A stretch of 64,000 nucleotides of DNA, taken from positions 62,001-126,000 of the forward strand of contig DATMIW010000029.1 in NCBI GenBank assembly GCA_035554115.1. The letters run 5' to 3'. This DNA is from CAXTSE01 sp035554115 (GTDB taxonomy: Bacteria > Actinomycetota > Actinomycetes > Actinomycetales > Microbacteriaceae). The notes beneath the pieces were generated by a model. It had not been told where the DNA came from and did not search any database. It saw only the letters and a program-made list of their open reading frames with translations. Position numbers and translations under genes: made by a program. Each line of letters starts with the position of its first letter. Within the stretch, counting starts at the first letter, position 1. Of the stretch, positions 24,518-30,043 are shown piece by piece.

Positions 24518-24554
24518 GGGGCGGGACGTGTCGGGGGGATCGCGTCCCGCCCCC
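24518..24554 (-). terminator. hairpin between coat and adsorption genes
   Basis: Perfect 12-bp stem GGGGGCGGGACG / CGTCCCGCCCCC with a 13-base loop, in the gap between the coat-like gene (stop at 24563) and the pIII-like gene (start 24488). Filamentous phages such as Ff place a terminator between VIII and III so that coat protein is made in great excess; this hairpin is in the same place. Confidence 0.7.
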
Positions 24555-24562
24555 TGGTGGTG

Positions 24563-24730
24563 CTATTTGGCGAAGTTCTTCAGAAGTCGCACGAGCTTCG
24601 GGCCTCCCCAGAAGAGAAGACCGATTCCGAGACCAATGGCGATCACGGCGGGCGCTGCGGCCGTCAGGGTCGCTGCGTTCGCTGTGAGCGCGGTGACCAC
24701 GGGGTCGAGGGGACTGACGTCTACCGGCAT
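24563..24730 (-). CDS. major coat protein candidate (pVIII-like), 55 aa
   Basis: Starts at ATG 24730 behind AAAGGAGG, the best ribosome site in the element, as expected for the most abundant product. Layout is that of a filamentous major coat: acidic N-terminus (D4, D9), one hydrophobic stretch (about 24-42, Ala/Ile/Gly-rich with W41) and a basic amphipathic end (K45, R48, K51, K55) to face the DNA. No separate signal peptide is seen, which is known for Pf3-type coats. It is followed by a hairpin. Too short for standard gene calling. Confidence 0.8.
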   Translation of the reverse strand: MPVDVSPLDPVVTALTANAATLTAAAPAVIAIGLGIGLLFWGGPKLVRLLKNFAK

Positions 24731-24755
24731 GTTCGTTTCCTCCTTTCTGCGGGAT

Positions 24756-24839
24756 CTACCGCGTTATTACACGTGCCACCAGGCCCACTAGGAGCCCTGC
24801 AAACCATGCCGCCGCAATGGCGAAAACCATCTCGTTCAT
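24756..24839 (-). CDS. 27-aa single-TM protein
   Basis: ATG 24839 overlaps the stop of the 34-aa gene (ATGA). It is almost wholly a membrane helix (FAIAAAWFAGLLVGLVA) with a basic end (RVITR). Twenty-five bases separate it from the coat gene. Size and topology match the 32-33-aa end-cap proteins pVII/pIX of filamentous phages, but several such genes are present here and roles cannot be divided among them. Confidence 0.65.
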   Translation of the reverse strand: MNEMVFAIAAAWFAGLLVGLVARVITR

Positions 24840-24940
24840 CCGCGCGACAAGTCCTTGAACAACTGCACCAGGCCGATAGCGACCAGCAGGAAAATCACGG
24901 GCGATGCGAGAGCGCCGATGATCGTGTACGTGGCATCCAT
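24836..24940 (-). CDS. 34-aa single-TM protein, coat-like
   Basis: ATG 24940 shares its A with the preceding TGA (TGATG). Acidic start (MDATYT), one helix (about 8-26: IIGALASPVIFLLVAIG) and a basic end (FKDLSRG) repeat the coat protein plan on a smaller scale. It may be a minor or alternative coat subunit. Confidence 0.65.
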   Translation of the reverse strand: MDATYTIIGALASPVIFLLVAIGLVQLFKDLSRG

Positions 24941-25032
24941 CAGCGGTCTCGACCGATCAGCACGAGGGCTAGTCCGGCCAGGAATCCGACGTGAACCAGC
25001 AGCGCTACGAGAGCTGTTTCCCACCGCCTCAC
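24940..25032 (-). CDS. 30-aa single-TM protein
   Basis: GTG 25032 overlaps the previous stop by four bases (GTGA). Basic start (VRRWETA), a hydrophobic helix (about 8-26) and a polar basic end (LIGRDR). Part of the coupled string of tiny membrane genes; probable minor virion or assembly protein. Confidence 0.6.
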   Translation of the reverse strand: MRRWETALVALLVHVGFLAGLALVLIGRDR

Positions 25033-25112
25033 GACGTCACCCGCCAGATCAGAGTCGCCACGGCGACCAGGAAAAAGCCGACCCCGAGCAGCCCATAACC
25101 GCGCTGCCTCAT
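25029..25112 (-). CDS. 27-aa single-TM protein
   Basis: ATG 25112 overlaps the previous stop by four bases (ATGA). Basic start (MRQRGYG), then one helix (LLGVGFFLVAVATLIW) and a short end (RVTS). Recognised by its coupling and hydrophobicity; no sequence family is known to me. Confidence 0.6.
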   Translation of the reverse strand: MRQRGYGLLGVGFFLVAVATLIWRVTS

Positions 25113-25288
25113 GCGAAGACCGCCAACAGGTAACTACCTGCAACACCGACCCCGACGACGCCGGACGCGACTGCTAGCGGTCGGGAGAAAGTCCCGCGGG
25201 GCTCCATCTTCGGGCTGAAAAACGTGAAGAAGATGAGCACGCCATAGCCGAATGTCAGCACAATGACCAGCACGAAAAAGAGGTTCAT
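25109..25288 (-). CDS. 59-aa two-TM protein
   Basis: ATG 25288 overlaps the previous stop by four bases (ATGA). Two hydrophobic segments, about residues 3-24 (Phe/Val-rich) and 38-58 (Val/Gly/Ala-rich), are joined by a polar loop with PKMEPRGTFSRP. It is the only two-helix member of the string and may be a membrane assembly factor rather than a virion protein. Confidence 0.65.
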   Translation of the reverse strand: MNLFFVLVIVLTFGYGVLIFFTFFSPKMEPRGTFSRPLAVASGVVGVGVAGSYLLAVFA

Positions 25289-25377
25289 CGTTTCAGCACC
25301 GAGATACCAAGCGTGAAAGACGCCACGATCAGAAATGTGACGACGACAAGCCAGCGGTCATCCGTCAGGCCGACCAT
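25285..25377 (-). CDS. 30-aa single-TM protein
   Basis: ATG 25377 shares its A with the preceding TGA (TGATG). Acidic start (MVGLTDDRW), one helix (about 10-27: VVVTFLIVASFTLGISV), basic end (LKR). The charge plan is like a short filamentous coat protein. Probable minor virion protein. Confidence 0.6.
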   Translation of the reverse strand: MVGLTDDRWLVVVTFLIVASFTLGISVLKR

Positions 25378-25463
25378 CAGCGGCGTCCGAACACGTGGAC
25401 GAGCGGGATCGCCGCTACGGCGACGTACAGCACGAGTGAGATGAGAAAAATTGGATCAGGCAT
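25377..25463 (-). CDS. 28-aa single-TM protein, first of the string
   Basis: ATG 25463, 40 bases after the SSB-like stop, without a clear ribosome site. Short acidic start (MPDP), one helix (about 5-24: IFLISLVLYVAVAAIPLVHV), basic end (FGRR). It heads seven tiny genes whose stops and starts overlap or nearly touch. Confidence 0.55.
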   Translation of the reverse strand: MPDPIFLISLVLYVAVAAIPLVHVFGRR

Positions 25464-25502
25464 GAGGAACCGGCAAGTTCTCTGCGAGAGGTGGGGTCCG
25501 CG

Positions 25503-25874
25503 CTAGGCGGACGCCGCCGCACGAGTCTGCGTGTTGACGACACCCTTCCAGGCGTCGATCTGGCCCGCTGACACGAGCGAGTGGAATCGCATCGTGGAGC
25601 CGGAGCGGCCACTGTTCATGGACCACTCGGTGTATTCGACGTTGATCAGCAGATGCTGGCCGGGTTCGATTTCGAATTCGTCCCAATCGACGGGCACCTT
25701 GACTTCGAGGTCAGGTGCGTCCGGGGCCGTGACGACCGCGAGCAGGCGTCCGTTGTCGGTGACTTCGCCCGTGGGCTTGTCGTCCTTGTAAACCTTCTTC
25801 ATGTCGCGCTGCACATCTGAGACAACGCAGTCGATCTGGATAACCGGGTTCGTTCGATTTCGCTTGATAGCCAC
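25503..25874 (-). CDS. ssDNA-binding-like protein (gene V position)
   Basis: 123 aa from GTG 25874, placed by GGAG seven bases upstream; a longer frame to 25994 would run through the promoter and is rejected. No domain is firmly recognised. Predicted beta-rich with alternating charged and hydrophobic residues (VIQIDCVVSDVQRDMKK; LLAVVTAPD; HLLINVEYTEWSM), no membrane segment. It is the first gene of the operon, as gene V (ssDNA-binding, replication switch) often lies early in filamentous phages. The role is inferred from position and character. Confidence 0.55.
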   Translation of the reverse strand: MAIKRNRTNPVIQIDCVVSDVQRDMKKVYKDDKPTGEVTDNGRLLAVVTAPDAPDLEVKVPVDWDEFEIEPGQHLLINVEYTEWSMNSGRSGSTMRFHSLVSAGQIDAWKGVVNTQTRAAASA

Positions 25875-25932
25875 GACGGGGCTCCGTTCTAAGTCGAGGG
25901 GACCGGCAAGTGTGGTGCCCCGTTTGAAAAGA

Positions 25933-25961
25933 ACTATGGGGTACTTAACAAGCGTTGTCAA
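25933..25961 (-). promoter_or_regulatory. strong promoter for the prophage structural operon
   Basis: On the minus strand: perfect -35 TTGACA (25961-25956), 17-base spacer, -10 CATAGT (25938-25933, 4 of 6 consensus). It points at the SSB-like gene, whose GTG lies about 60 bases on. It is the best sigma-70-type promoter in the element. Confidence 0.7.
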
Positions 25962-26013
25962 CAGGCCGCGCCGGAACGGTCTGTCGAGGGTCATCGATCG
26001 ATAAGGCCAACAT

Positions 26014-26029
26014 TCGAAAGTCTGTTCGA
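26014..26029. promoter_or_regulatory. candidate LexA (SOS) box of the prophage
   Basis: TCGAAA-GTCT-GTTCGA, 11 of 12 fixed bases of the actinobacterial LexA site TCGAAC-N4-GTTCGA. It lies about 50 bases upstream of the operon's -35. The same window holds a perfect copy at the mutasome (45922-45937), so the host LexA should recognise this form. Confidence 0.6.
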
Positions 26030-26139
26030 TTTTCGGCCGTCGACGGGCTCTCGAGAGAAAGCCGGCGCGCGAGCTCGACGCGAAAACTGGACCTATGTTC
26101 GAACGTCCCAGCGTGGGCGTTGCACTCCGCTACAGCCGC

Positions 26140-26201
26140 GTCAAGGGCGCTCCGCCTACGGCTCCGCGTCCCTGCGGGAGCGGGCGAGCCCGCCCCTTGA
26201 C
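26140..26201. other. hairpin-rich segment, candidate phage origin or packaging signal
   Basis: GTCAAGGGCG (26140-26149) pairs with CGCCCCTTGAC (26191-26201) around nested stems, among them GCGGGC-GA-GCCCGC at 26180-26193. The region from about 25,990 to 26,286 carries no convincing gene, and filamentous phages keep replication origin and packaging hairpins in such an intergenic region. The nick site is not identified. Confidence 0.45.
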
Positions 26202-26236
26202 CCGGCCTCCGCTGCGTACACCGGGAGCAGGTATCA

Positions 26237-26256
26237 CCGAATGGCAAGCCATTCGG
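26237..26256. promoter_or_regulatory. 20-base perfect palindrome
   Basis: CCGAATGGC-AA-GCCATTCGG, 31 bases upstream of the 29-aa plus-strand gene. It could be a protein-binding operator for that transcript or part of the origin structures just upstream. Confidence 0.5.
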
Positions 26257-26286
26257 CAAGCCGACAACGACGAGAGGATTACGACG

Positions 26287-26376
26287 ATGGACAAGCCGGT
26301 TCCCGCGCCCCGAGCGGACGAGTACTACGTGCCCGAAGACCCAGCGATCGCCACCGAGTGCGAGGGCTGCTCGTAA
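26287..26376 (+). CDS. 29-aa acidic peptide gene
   Basis: ATG 26287 behind GAGAGGA at a suitable distance. The product is Pro/Glu/Asp-rich (PAPRADEYYVPEDP) and ends in a CEGCS Cys pair. It is not homologous to anything I recognise. It lies on the strand opposite the phage operon, between the origin-like region and the rep 3' fragment, so it may be regulatory. Confidence 0.45.
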   Translation: MDKPVPAPRADEYYVPEDPAIATECEGCS

Positions 26377-26546
26377 GCACGAAAACCCAGCTATCTATTG
26401 GCCTGTACGTCACCACGAGCGGGCGGGGGAGAGGTCGCATCGTGGACAAACGGCTGCGGGGGAGCGTGCCTCAGTGGCTGGTCAAGCTCTCGACGGGCGA
26501 CTTCTTGTGGTACGGCTCAGCGCACCTCACGCCGGTCGTCAACTGA
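26358..26546 (+). CDS. 62-aa hypothetical protein
   Basis: GTG 26358 overlaps the end of the 29-aa gene by 19 bases; the frame stays open to TGA 26546. The product reads TTSGRGRGRIVDKRLRG, then VPQWLVKLSTGDFLWYG, looking like a small beta-barrel with a basic face, perhaps nucleic-acid binding. Its 3' end overlaps the convergent rep fragment by eight bases. Start uncertain; function unknown. Confidence 0.45.
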   Translation: MRGLLVSTKTQLSIGLYVTTSGRGRGRIVDKRLRGSVPQWLVKLSTGDFLWYGSAHLTPVVN

Positions 26547-26857
26547 CGAGTTCGTAGCCGTCGCGAAGATCACGGCCCGCGTCGCGGGCGATGATCCGCG
26601 CGATGTCGATCGCCGTCGACGGACCGTCGTTAACCGACAGGAAGCCGCGCTGCCGACCCTTCAGGTACGCGATCTTCCGCTTCACGGTGCGCTTGCGGAT
26701 CTTCACAACACCTGTACGCTCATCGACACTCCATCGTTCGACCTGGACCTCCCGGACGAACGAACGTGTCTTAGCGAGCTTCCTGAGGTGTCTCATGGCC
26801 AGAACAGCGTCCCGCGGCGGGATCTCGGGCTCCAAGGGCTCGCTGACATAATGGTGC
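26539..26857 (-). pseudogene. displaced 3' part of rep (C-terminal ~100 residues)
   Basis: In the integrated state this frame has no proper start (only TTG 26835, no ribosome site). Read upstream through the right Xer site, it is in frame with the rep gene when the two ends are joined: codons S-V-Y-H are shared at both sites and 1,034 + 319 = 1,353 bases, exactly 451 codons including stop. The product is basic (VKIRKRTVKRKIAYLKG) and contains RGFLSVNDGPS, which I recall as typical of the C-terminal part of actinobacterial rolling-circle Rep proteins. It is therefore the C-terminus of the phage Rep, cut off by integration and restored by excision. Confidence 0.82.
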
Positions 26858-26868
26858 TTATCGGATAA
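26841..26868 (-). other. right dif-like Xer recombination site
   Basis: On the minus strand: XerC-type arm TTATCCGATAA, spacer GCACCA, XerD-type arm TTATGTCAGCG. The CCGATAA arm is close to the dif arms I recall from actinobacteria, so this arm is probably host chromosome and the XerD arm phage. The first 12 bases (26842-26853) equal 20300-20311 at the left end. The spacers differ, as in VGJ/CTX-type attP-dif recombination. Confidence 0.8.
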
Positions 26869-26873
26869 AGGAT

Positions 26874-27341
26874 TCAGGCACTGTAGGCCGCCAGATACCG
26901 CGTAACCGCCTCCGTGGCCATCTCGTGGTCGATCGCATCGGGCTGGCCCGACATCGTCAGTGTCCCGATGATTTCGCCAGCCACGCGGATCGGAACTGAT
27001 CCGCCAAAAAACTTGACGCCATCCGGCTCGGGATCATTATCCGTTCCGGCTTCAATACGGCGCAGCTTGTCGAGCAGCGACGGCTCGCCGTGCATGAGGA
27101 CGGCTGCAGCCTTGCCTGCAAGCCATTCGAAGTTCCCGGCGCCGGTGCCCGAACGCATCGCGCGAAATACCAAATCTCCGCGCACAACGATGTCGACGGC
27201 GAGTTCGAGTTCATGATCGCGAATCACCCCGGCGGCCACCAGGCCGAGATTCAGCGCGTCGTCGTTGCTGAAAGACGGGAACTCGATATCCCGCCATTTT
27301 TCAAGTTCTTGGATCGTATACGAAGGCACGGGGTGCGTCAT
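26874..27341 (-). CDS. haem-degrading HbpS/UPF0303-family protein
   Basis: 155 aa of the GlcG/HbpS-like (DUF336) fold: an N-terminal helix, then LVAAGVIRDHELELAVDIVVRGDLVF, then KFFGGSVPIRVAGEIIGTLTMSGQ (given as positions 108-131), ending in the helix DHEMATEAVTRYL. Family members bind haem or cobalamin-like ligands. Ribosome site GAGGAGCC before ATG 27341. Its stop lies only six bases from the right Xer site, so it is the first chromosomal gene beside the prophage. Confidence 0.8.
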   Translation of the reverse strand: MTHPVPSYTIQELEKWRDIEFPSFSNDDALNLGLVAAGVIRDHELELAVDIVVRGDLVFRAMRSGTGAGNFEWLAGKAAAVLMHGEPSLLDKLRRIEAGTDNDPEPDGVKFFGGSVPIRVAGEIIGTLTMSGQPDAIDHEMATEAVTRYLAAYSA

Positions 27342-27351
27342 GATGGCTCCT

Positions 27352-27807
27352 CTACTCCTTGTGCTGGCCGGTCAGACGCGAGCGAATGAGCTCCGCCAAT
27401 CCCGCGGGTTCTACCTCGAGGTCAAGTGAGTCAAGTTCAGCCACGGTGAACCAGCGCCACTCGACTACATCAGTCAATTCTTGATCCGTCCACCCCGCTG
27501 GGTCGGGCGAGAAGGCATCGACCTGAAGGTGATACCACTCCCAATGACCGGATTCATAGGGATGCCACCGCTGATCGGGCTCGAAATCCTCGGCCAAGAA
27601 GGAGGGCGGCAGTGACGAAACAATCAAGCCGGTCTCTTCGCGCAGTTCGCGGATCGCAGCCTCGTCATGCGACTCCCCCGGATCTACACCGCCACCCGGT
27701 GTGATCCATCGGGGCGGGATATCCCGGTTCTTCCCGTATTGGAGGAACAGGAGGACGCGGTCGTGCGGGTCCGTGAGAAGGACGCGGGAGGTGGCGCGGA
27801 ACGTCAC
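27352..27807 (-). CDS. Nudix hydrolase
   Basis: 151 aa. The Nudix box fits exactly: G39-x5-E45-x7-R53-E-L-R-E57-E58-T-G60-L, the Mg2+-pyrophosphate site for nucleoside diphosphate-X substrates. MutT-like cytosolic fold; substrate unknown. Its ATG overlaps the SDR stop by four bases and it precedes the HbpS-like gene by ten, so the three form one operon. Confidence 0.9.
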   Translation of the reverse strand: MTFRATSRVLLTDPHDRVLLFLQYGKNRDIPPRWITPGGGVDPGESHDEAAIRELREETGLIVSSLPPSFLAEDFEPDQRWHPYESGHWEWYHLQVDAFSPDPAGWTDQELTDVVEWRWFTVAELDSLDLEVEPAGLAELIRSRLTGQHKE

Positions 27808-28595
27808 CGGGCGGTGAAACCGCTGATGTCGCCGACGTAACGGGTGTTGTCTGCCGGGATGGGATCCACTGCGGCCTGAGCCACTTCGGCGGCAAACTCG
27901 TTGACCGTATAGAGGCGCCCGGCGTCTTCACGGCGAGCGTCGATGGCGCCGGGACGAGCGCGCTCGAGCAACGTAGCCGTGATGGTGCCCTCGATCATGT
28001 CGCCTGAGACGACGACGAAGTCGATGCCTCGCTCGGCGAGTTCGGGGAGCTTGGCGCGCAGCGCATCCTCGCCGGCGCGTTTGCTCAGCGCGACAGCCTG
28101 GTACTCGGGCATTGTGTCGCTTGCCTCGCGGACGAAATGCGCCTGGTGGCTGGTGACGAAGACGACGCGGCTGCCCGCCGACAGAAGCGGCAGGGCGGTT
28201 TCGAGCACGTTGACCTGGGAATCACGGTTGAGCTTCATGGCGTAGTCCTCGCCCATGCCGCTCTCCATGCCCCCGGAGGCATTCAAGACGAGAAGGTCCA
28301 GACCTCCCCATGTTTCTTGGATCGTCGCGAACACCTGCGATACCGAATCCGGATCGGTCAGGTCACCGCCGACGGCGATCGCCTCTCCCCCGGCGTCAAC
28401 GATGCCCGCGACGACCTTCAGCGCGCGTGCCTCTTTGTTGCGGTAGTTGATCGCCACCTTCGCACCGGCGGCGGCGAGGAACCCTGCCGTATCGGCACCG
28501 ATACCGCGCGATGACCCTGTGACGAGGGCGCGGCGGCCGGTCAAAGAACCAGCAGGAAGGACGGGTGCGGACGAGGTATCAGATGCGGCATTCAC
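27804..28595 (-). CDS. short-chain dehydrogenase/reductase
   Basis: 263 aa from GTG 28595; the frame continues upstream to 29105 but that part is only antisense to the nfeD-like gene. The cofactor loop TGSSRGIG (about 27-34) is classical, with LNASGG later. The catalytic Tyr-Lys pair is atypical: EYQAVALSK spaces Y and K by seven positions instead of four, so catalysis may differ. Such variant SDRs occur in actinobacteria. Its stop overlaps the Nudix start. Confidence 0.83.
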   Translation of the reverse strand: MNAASDTSSAPVLPAGSLTGRRALVTGSSRGIGADTAGFLAAAGAKVAINYRNKEARALKVVAGIVDAGGEAIAVGGDLTDPDSVSQVFATIQETWGGLDLLVLNASGGMESGMGEDYAMKLNRDSQVNVLETALPLLSAGSRVVFVTSHQAHFVREASDTMPEYQAVALSKRAGEDALRAKLPELAERGIDFVVVSGDMIEGTITATLLERARPGAIDARREDAGRLYTVNEFAAEVAQAAVDPIPADNTRYVGDISGFTAR

Positions 28596-28631
28596 GGTTC
28601 CCGAGACTACCCGGTCTGCTAGTTTCAGATC

Positions 28632-29096
28632 ATGTCCGGGGATTTCCTCACCCAGTGGGCGTGGGTTCTCTGGCTCGCGCTGATTCTCGTGTTCATCATC
28701 ATTGAGGTGGTGACTCTCGAGTTCACCTTCCTGATGCTCGCTCTCGGAAGTCTCGCGGGCCTGATCTCCGGTTTGATCGGCGTTCCCTGGTGGGGACAAG
28801 CGATAGTCGCGGCGGTCGCCGCGCTTCTCCTTCTGTTCCTCATCCGACCCGCTCTCTTGCGAAGTCTGCGCAAAGGTGGAGATCCGACCCGGAGCAATAT
28901 CGAGGCCTTGCATGGCCTGGCCGGAACTGTTGTGATCGGCGACGAGAACGGTCCCGCGCAGGTCAAGCTGGCGAACGGTGAGACGTGGACATCGCGTTTG
29001 TCTGCCGGCGCCGATGGCCGTTCCCTGACAACGGGCGACCGCGTCATCGTGATCGGGATTGACGGCTCGACAGCCGTCGTCGACCACGCCTCCTGA
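28632..29096 (+). CDS. NfeD-like membrane protein
   Basis: 154 aa. Three or four hydrophobic segments in the first 80 residues, then a C-terminal OB-fold domain (AGTVVIGDENGPAQVKLANG.. ..GDRVIVIGIDGSTAVV). NfeD proteins pair with SPFH proteins in membrane microdomains; the SPFH gene follows directly, 32 bases on. Probably acts in membrane organisation or membrane protein quality control. Confidence 0.85.
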   Translation: MSGDFLTQWAWVLWLALILVFIIIEVVTLEFTFLMLALGSLAGLISGLIGVPWWGQAIVAAVAALLLLFLIRPALLRSLRKGGDPTRSNIEALHGLAGTVVIGDENGPAQVKLANGETWTSRLSAGADGRSLTTGDRVIVIGIDGSTAVVDHAS

Positions 29097-29128
29097 TTTC
29101 CCCATCCCCTCCGAGAGAAAGTCACGAC

Positions 29129-30043
29129 GTGTCTGACCTGCAGGTTTTCGGAAATATTGTGCTGTGGATTGTCGCCGGTATCGTCGCGATCTTCGTTCTG
29201 AGCATTCTGTTTCGCTCTATTCGGATCATTCCGCAGGCCTACGCGGGGGTAGTCGAGCGACTCGGGAAGTATCACAAGACTCTGATGCCCGGCCTCAACC
29301 TCCTGGTTCCCTTCATCGACCGGGTGCGTCCGCTCGTCGATATGCGCGAGCAGGTGGTGTCATTCCCGCCGCAGCCCGTCATCACAGAAGACAACCTCGT
29401 CGTGTCGATCGACACTGTCGTGTATTTCCAGGTGACGGATGCGCGAGCGGCCACCTATGAGATCGCCAACTATCTCGGAGCTGTTGAGCAGTTGACGACA
29501 ACCACGCTTCGTAACGTCGTGGGTGGCCTCAATCTGGAAGAGGCCCTGACGAGCCGCGACAACATCAACGGGCAGCTGCGCATCGTGCTCGATGAAGCAA
29601 CCGGCAAATGGGGAATCCGTGTCGGACGGGTCGAGCTCAAGGCCATCGATCCGCCCCTGTCGATTCAGGATTCGATGGAGAAGCAGATGCGCGCCGAGCG
29701 TGACCGACGCGCGCAGATTCTCACCGCCGAGGGCACCAAACAGGCCGCAATTCTGCAAGCCGAAGGGTCGCGTCAGGCCGCAATTCTGGAGGCCGAAGGA
29801 AGCGCCAAGGCTCAAGTGCTGCGCGCGCAGGGTGAGGCGGAGGCTATCCAGACGGTCTTCTCGGCAATCCATGCGGGCAACCCCGATAGCAAACTGCTGG
29901 CGTATCAATATCTGCAGACTCTGCCGAAACTGGCGGAGGGCGACGCCAACAAGCTGTGGATCATCCCGTCCGAGCTGACCGAGGCCCTCAAGGGCATCGG
30001 CGAAGGGTTCTTTGCGCCACGTGCCACGCCGCCGTCCAACTGA
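29129..30043 (+). CDS. SPFH/stomatin-like protein (QmcA type)
   Basis: 304 aa, GTG start. One N-terminal membrane segment (about 5-27), then the SPFH/band 7 domain (RIIPQAYAGVVERLGKYHKT at the start), then an Ala/Glu/Gln-rich coiled-coil with repeated QAAILQAEGSRQAAILEAEG-like units (196-230). It would oligomerise beneath the membrane. Paired with the nfeD-like gene. The next gene begins inside its 3' end. Confidence 0.92.
   Translation: MSDLQVFGNIVLWIVAGIVAIFVLSILFRSIRIIPQAYAGVVERLGKYHKTLMPGLNLLVPFIDRVRPLVDMREQVVSFPPQPVITEDNLVVSIDTVVYFQVTDARAATYEIANYLGAVEQLTTTTLRNVVGGLNLEEALTSRDNINGQLRIVLDEATGKWGIRVGRVELKAIDPPLSIQDSMEKQMRAERDRRAQILTAEGTKQAAILQAEGSRQAAILEAEGSAKAQVLRAQGEAEAIQTVFSAIHAGNPDSKLLAYQYLQTLPKLAEGDANKLWIIPSELTEALKGIGEGFFAPRATPPSN

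Larger units (their letters stand above)
20299..26868 (-). mobile_element. integrated filamentous (inovirus-like) prophage at a dif-like site
   Basis: A 6.5-kb element bounded by two dif-like Xer sites. Minus-strand order: SSB-like protein, seven tiny membrane proteins, coat-like protein, hairpin, large secreted anchored protein, 90-aa membrane protein, Zot/pI-like ATPase, HUH Rep. This matches the replication-structure-assembly layout of filamentous phages (V, VII/IX, VIII, terminator, III, VI, I, II). No integrase or transposase is present, as in phages that use host XerC/XerD. No secretin (pIV) is encoded, as expected for a host lacking an outer membrane. Circle size by repeat distance is 6,542 bp. 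The identification rests on architecture and motifs; no virion has been seen. Confidence 0.88.

Noticed and set aside
25875..25994. Upstream extension of the SSB-like gene
   Set aside because: It would span the TTGACA/CATAGT promoter; GTG 25874 has GGAG at the right distance.
20299..26868. Reading the element as an actinomycete integrative conjugative element or plasmid
   Set aside because: No TraB/FtsK-like transfer protein, integrase or relaxase of that kind; the coat-like gene, terminator and pIII-like protein fit a filamentous phage better.
28596..29105. N-terminal extension of the SDR
   Set aside because: Runs antisense to the nfeD-like gene; the product before GTG 28595 is polar filler with no match to the SDR fold.
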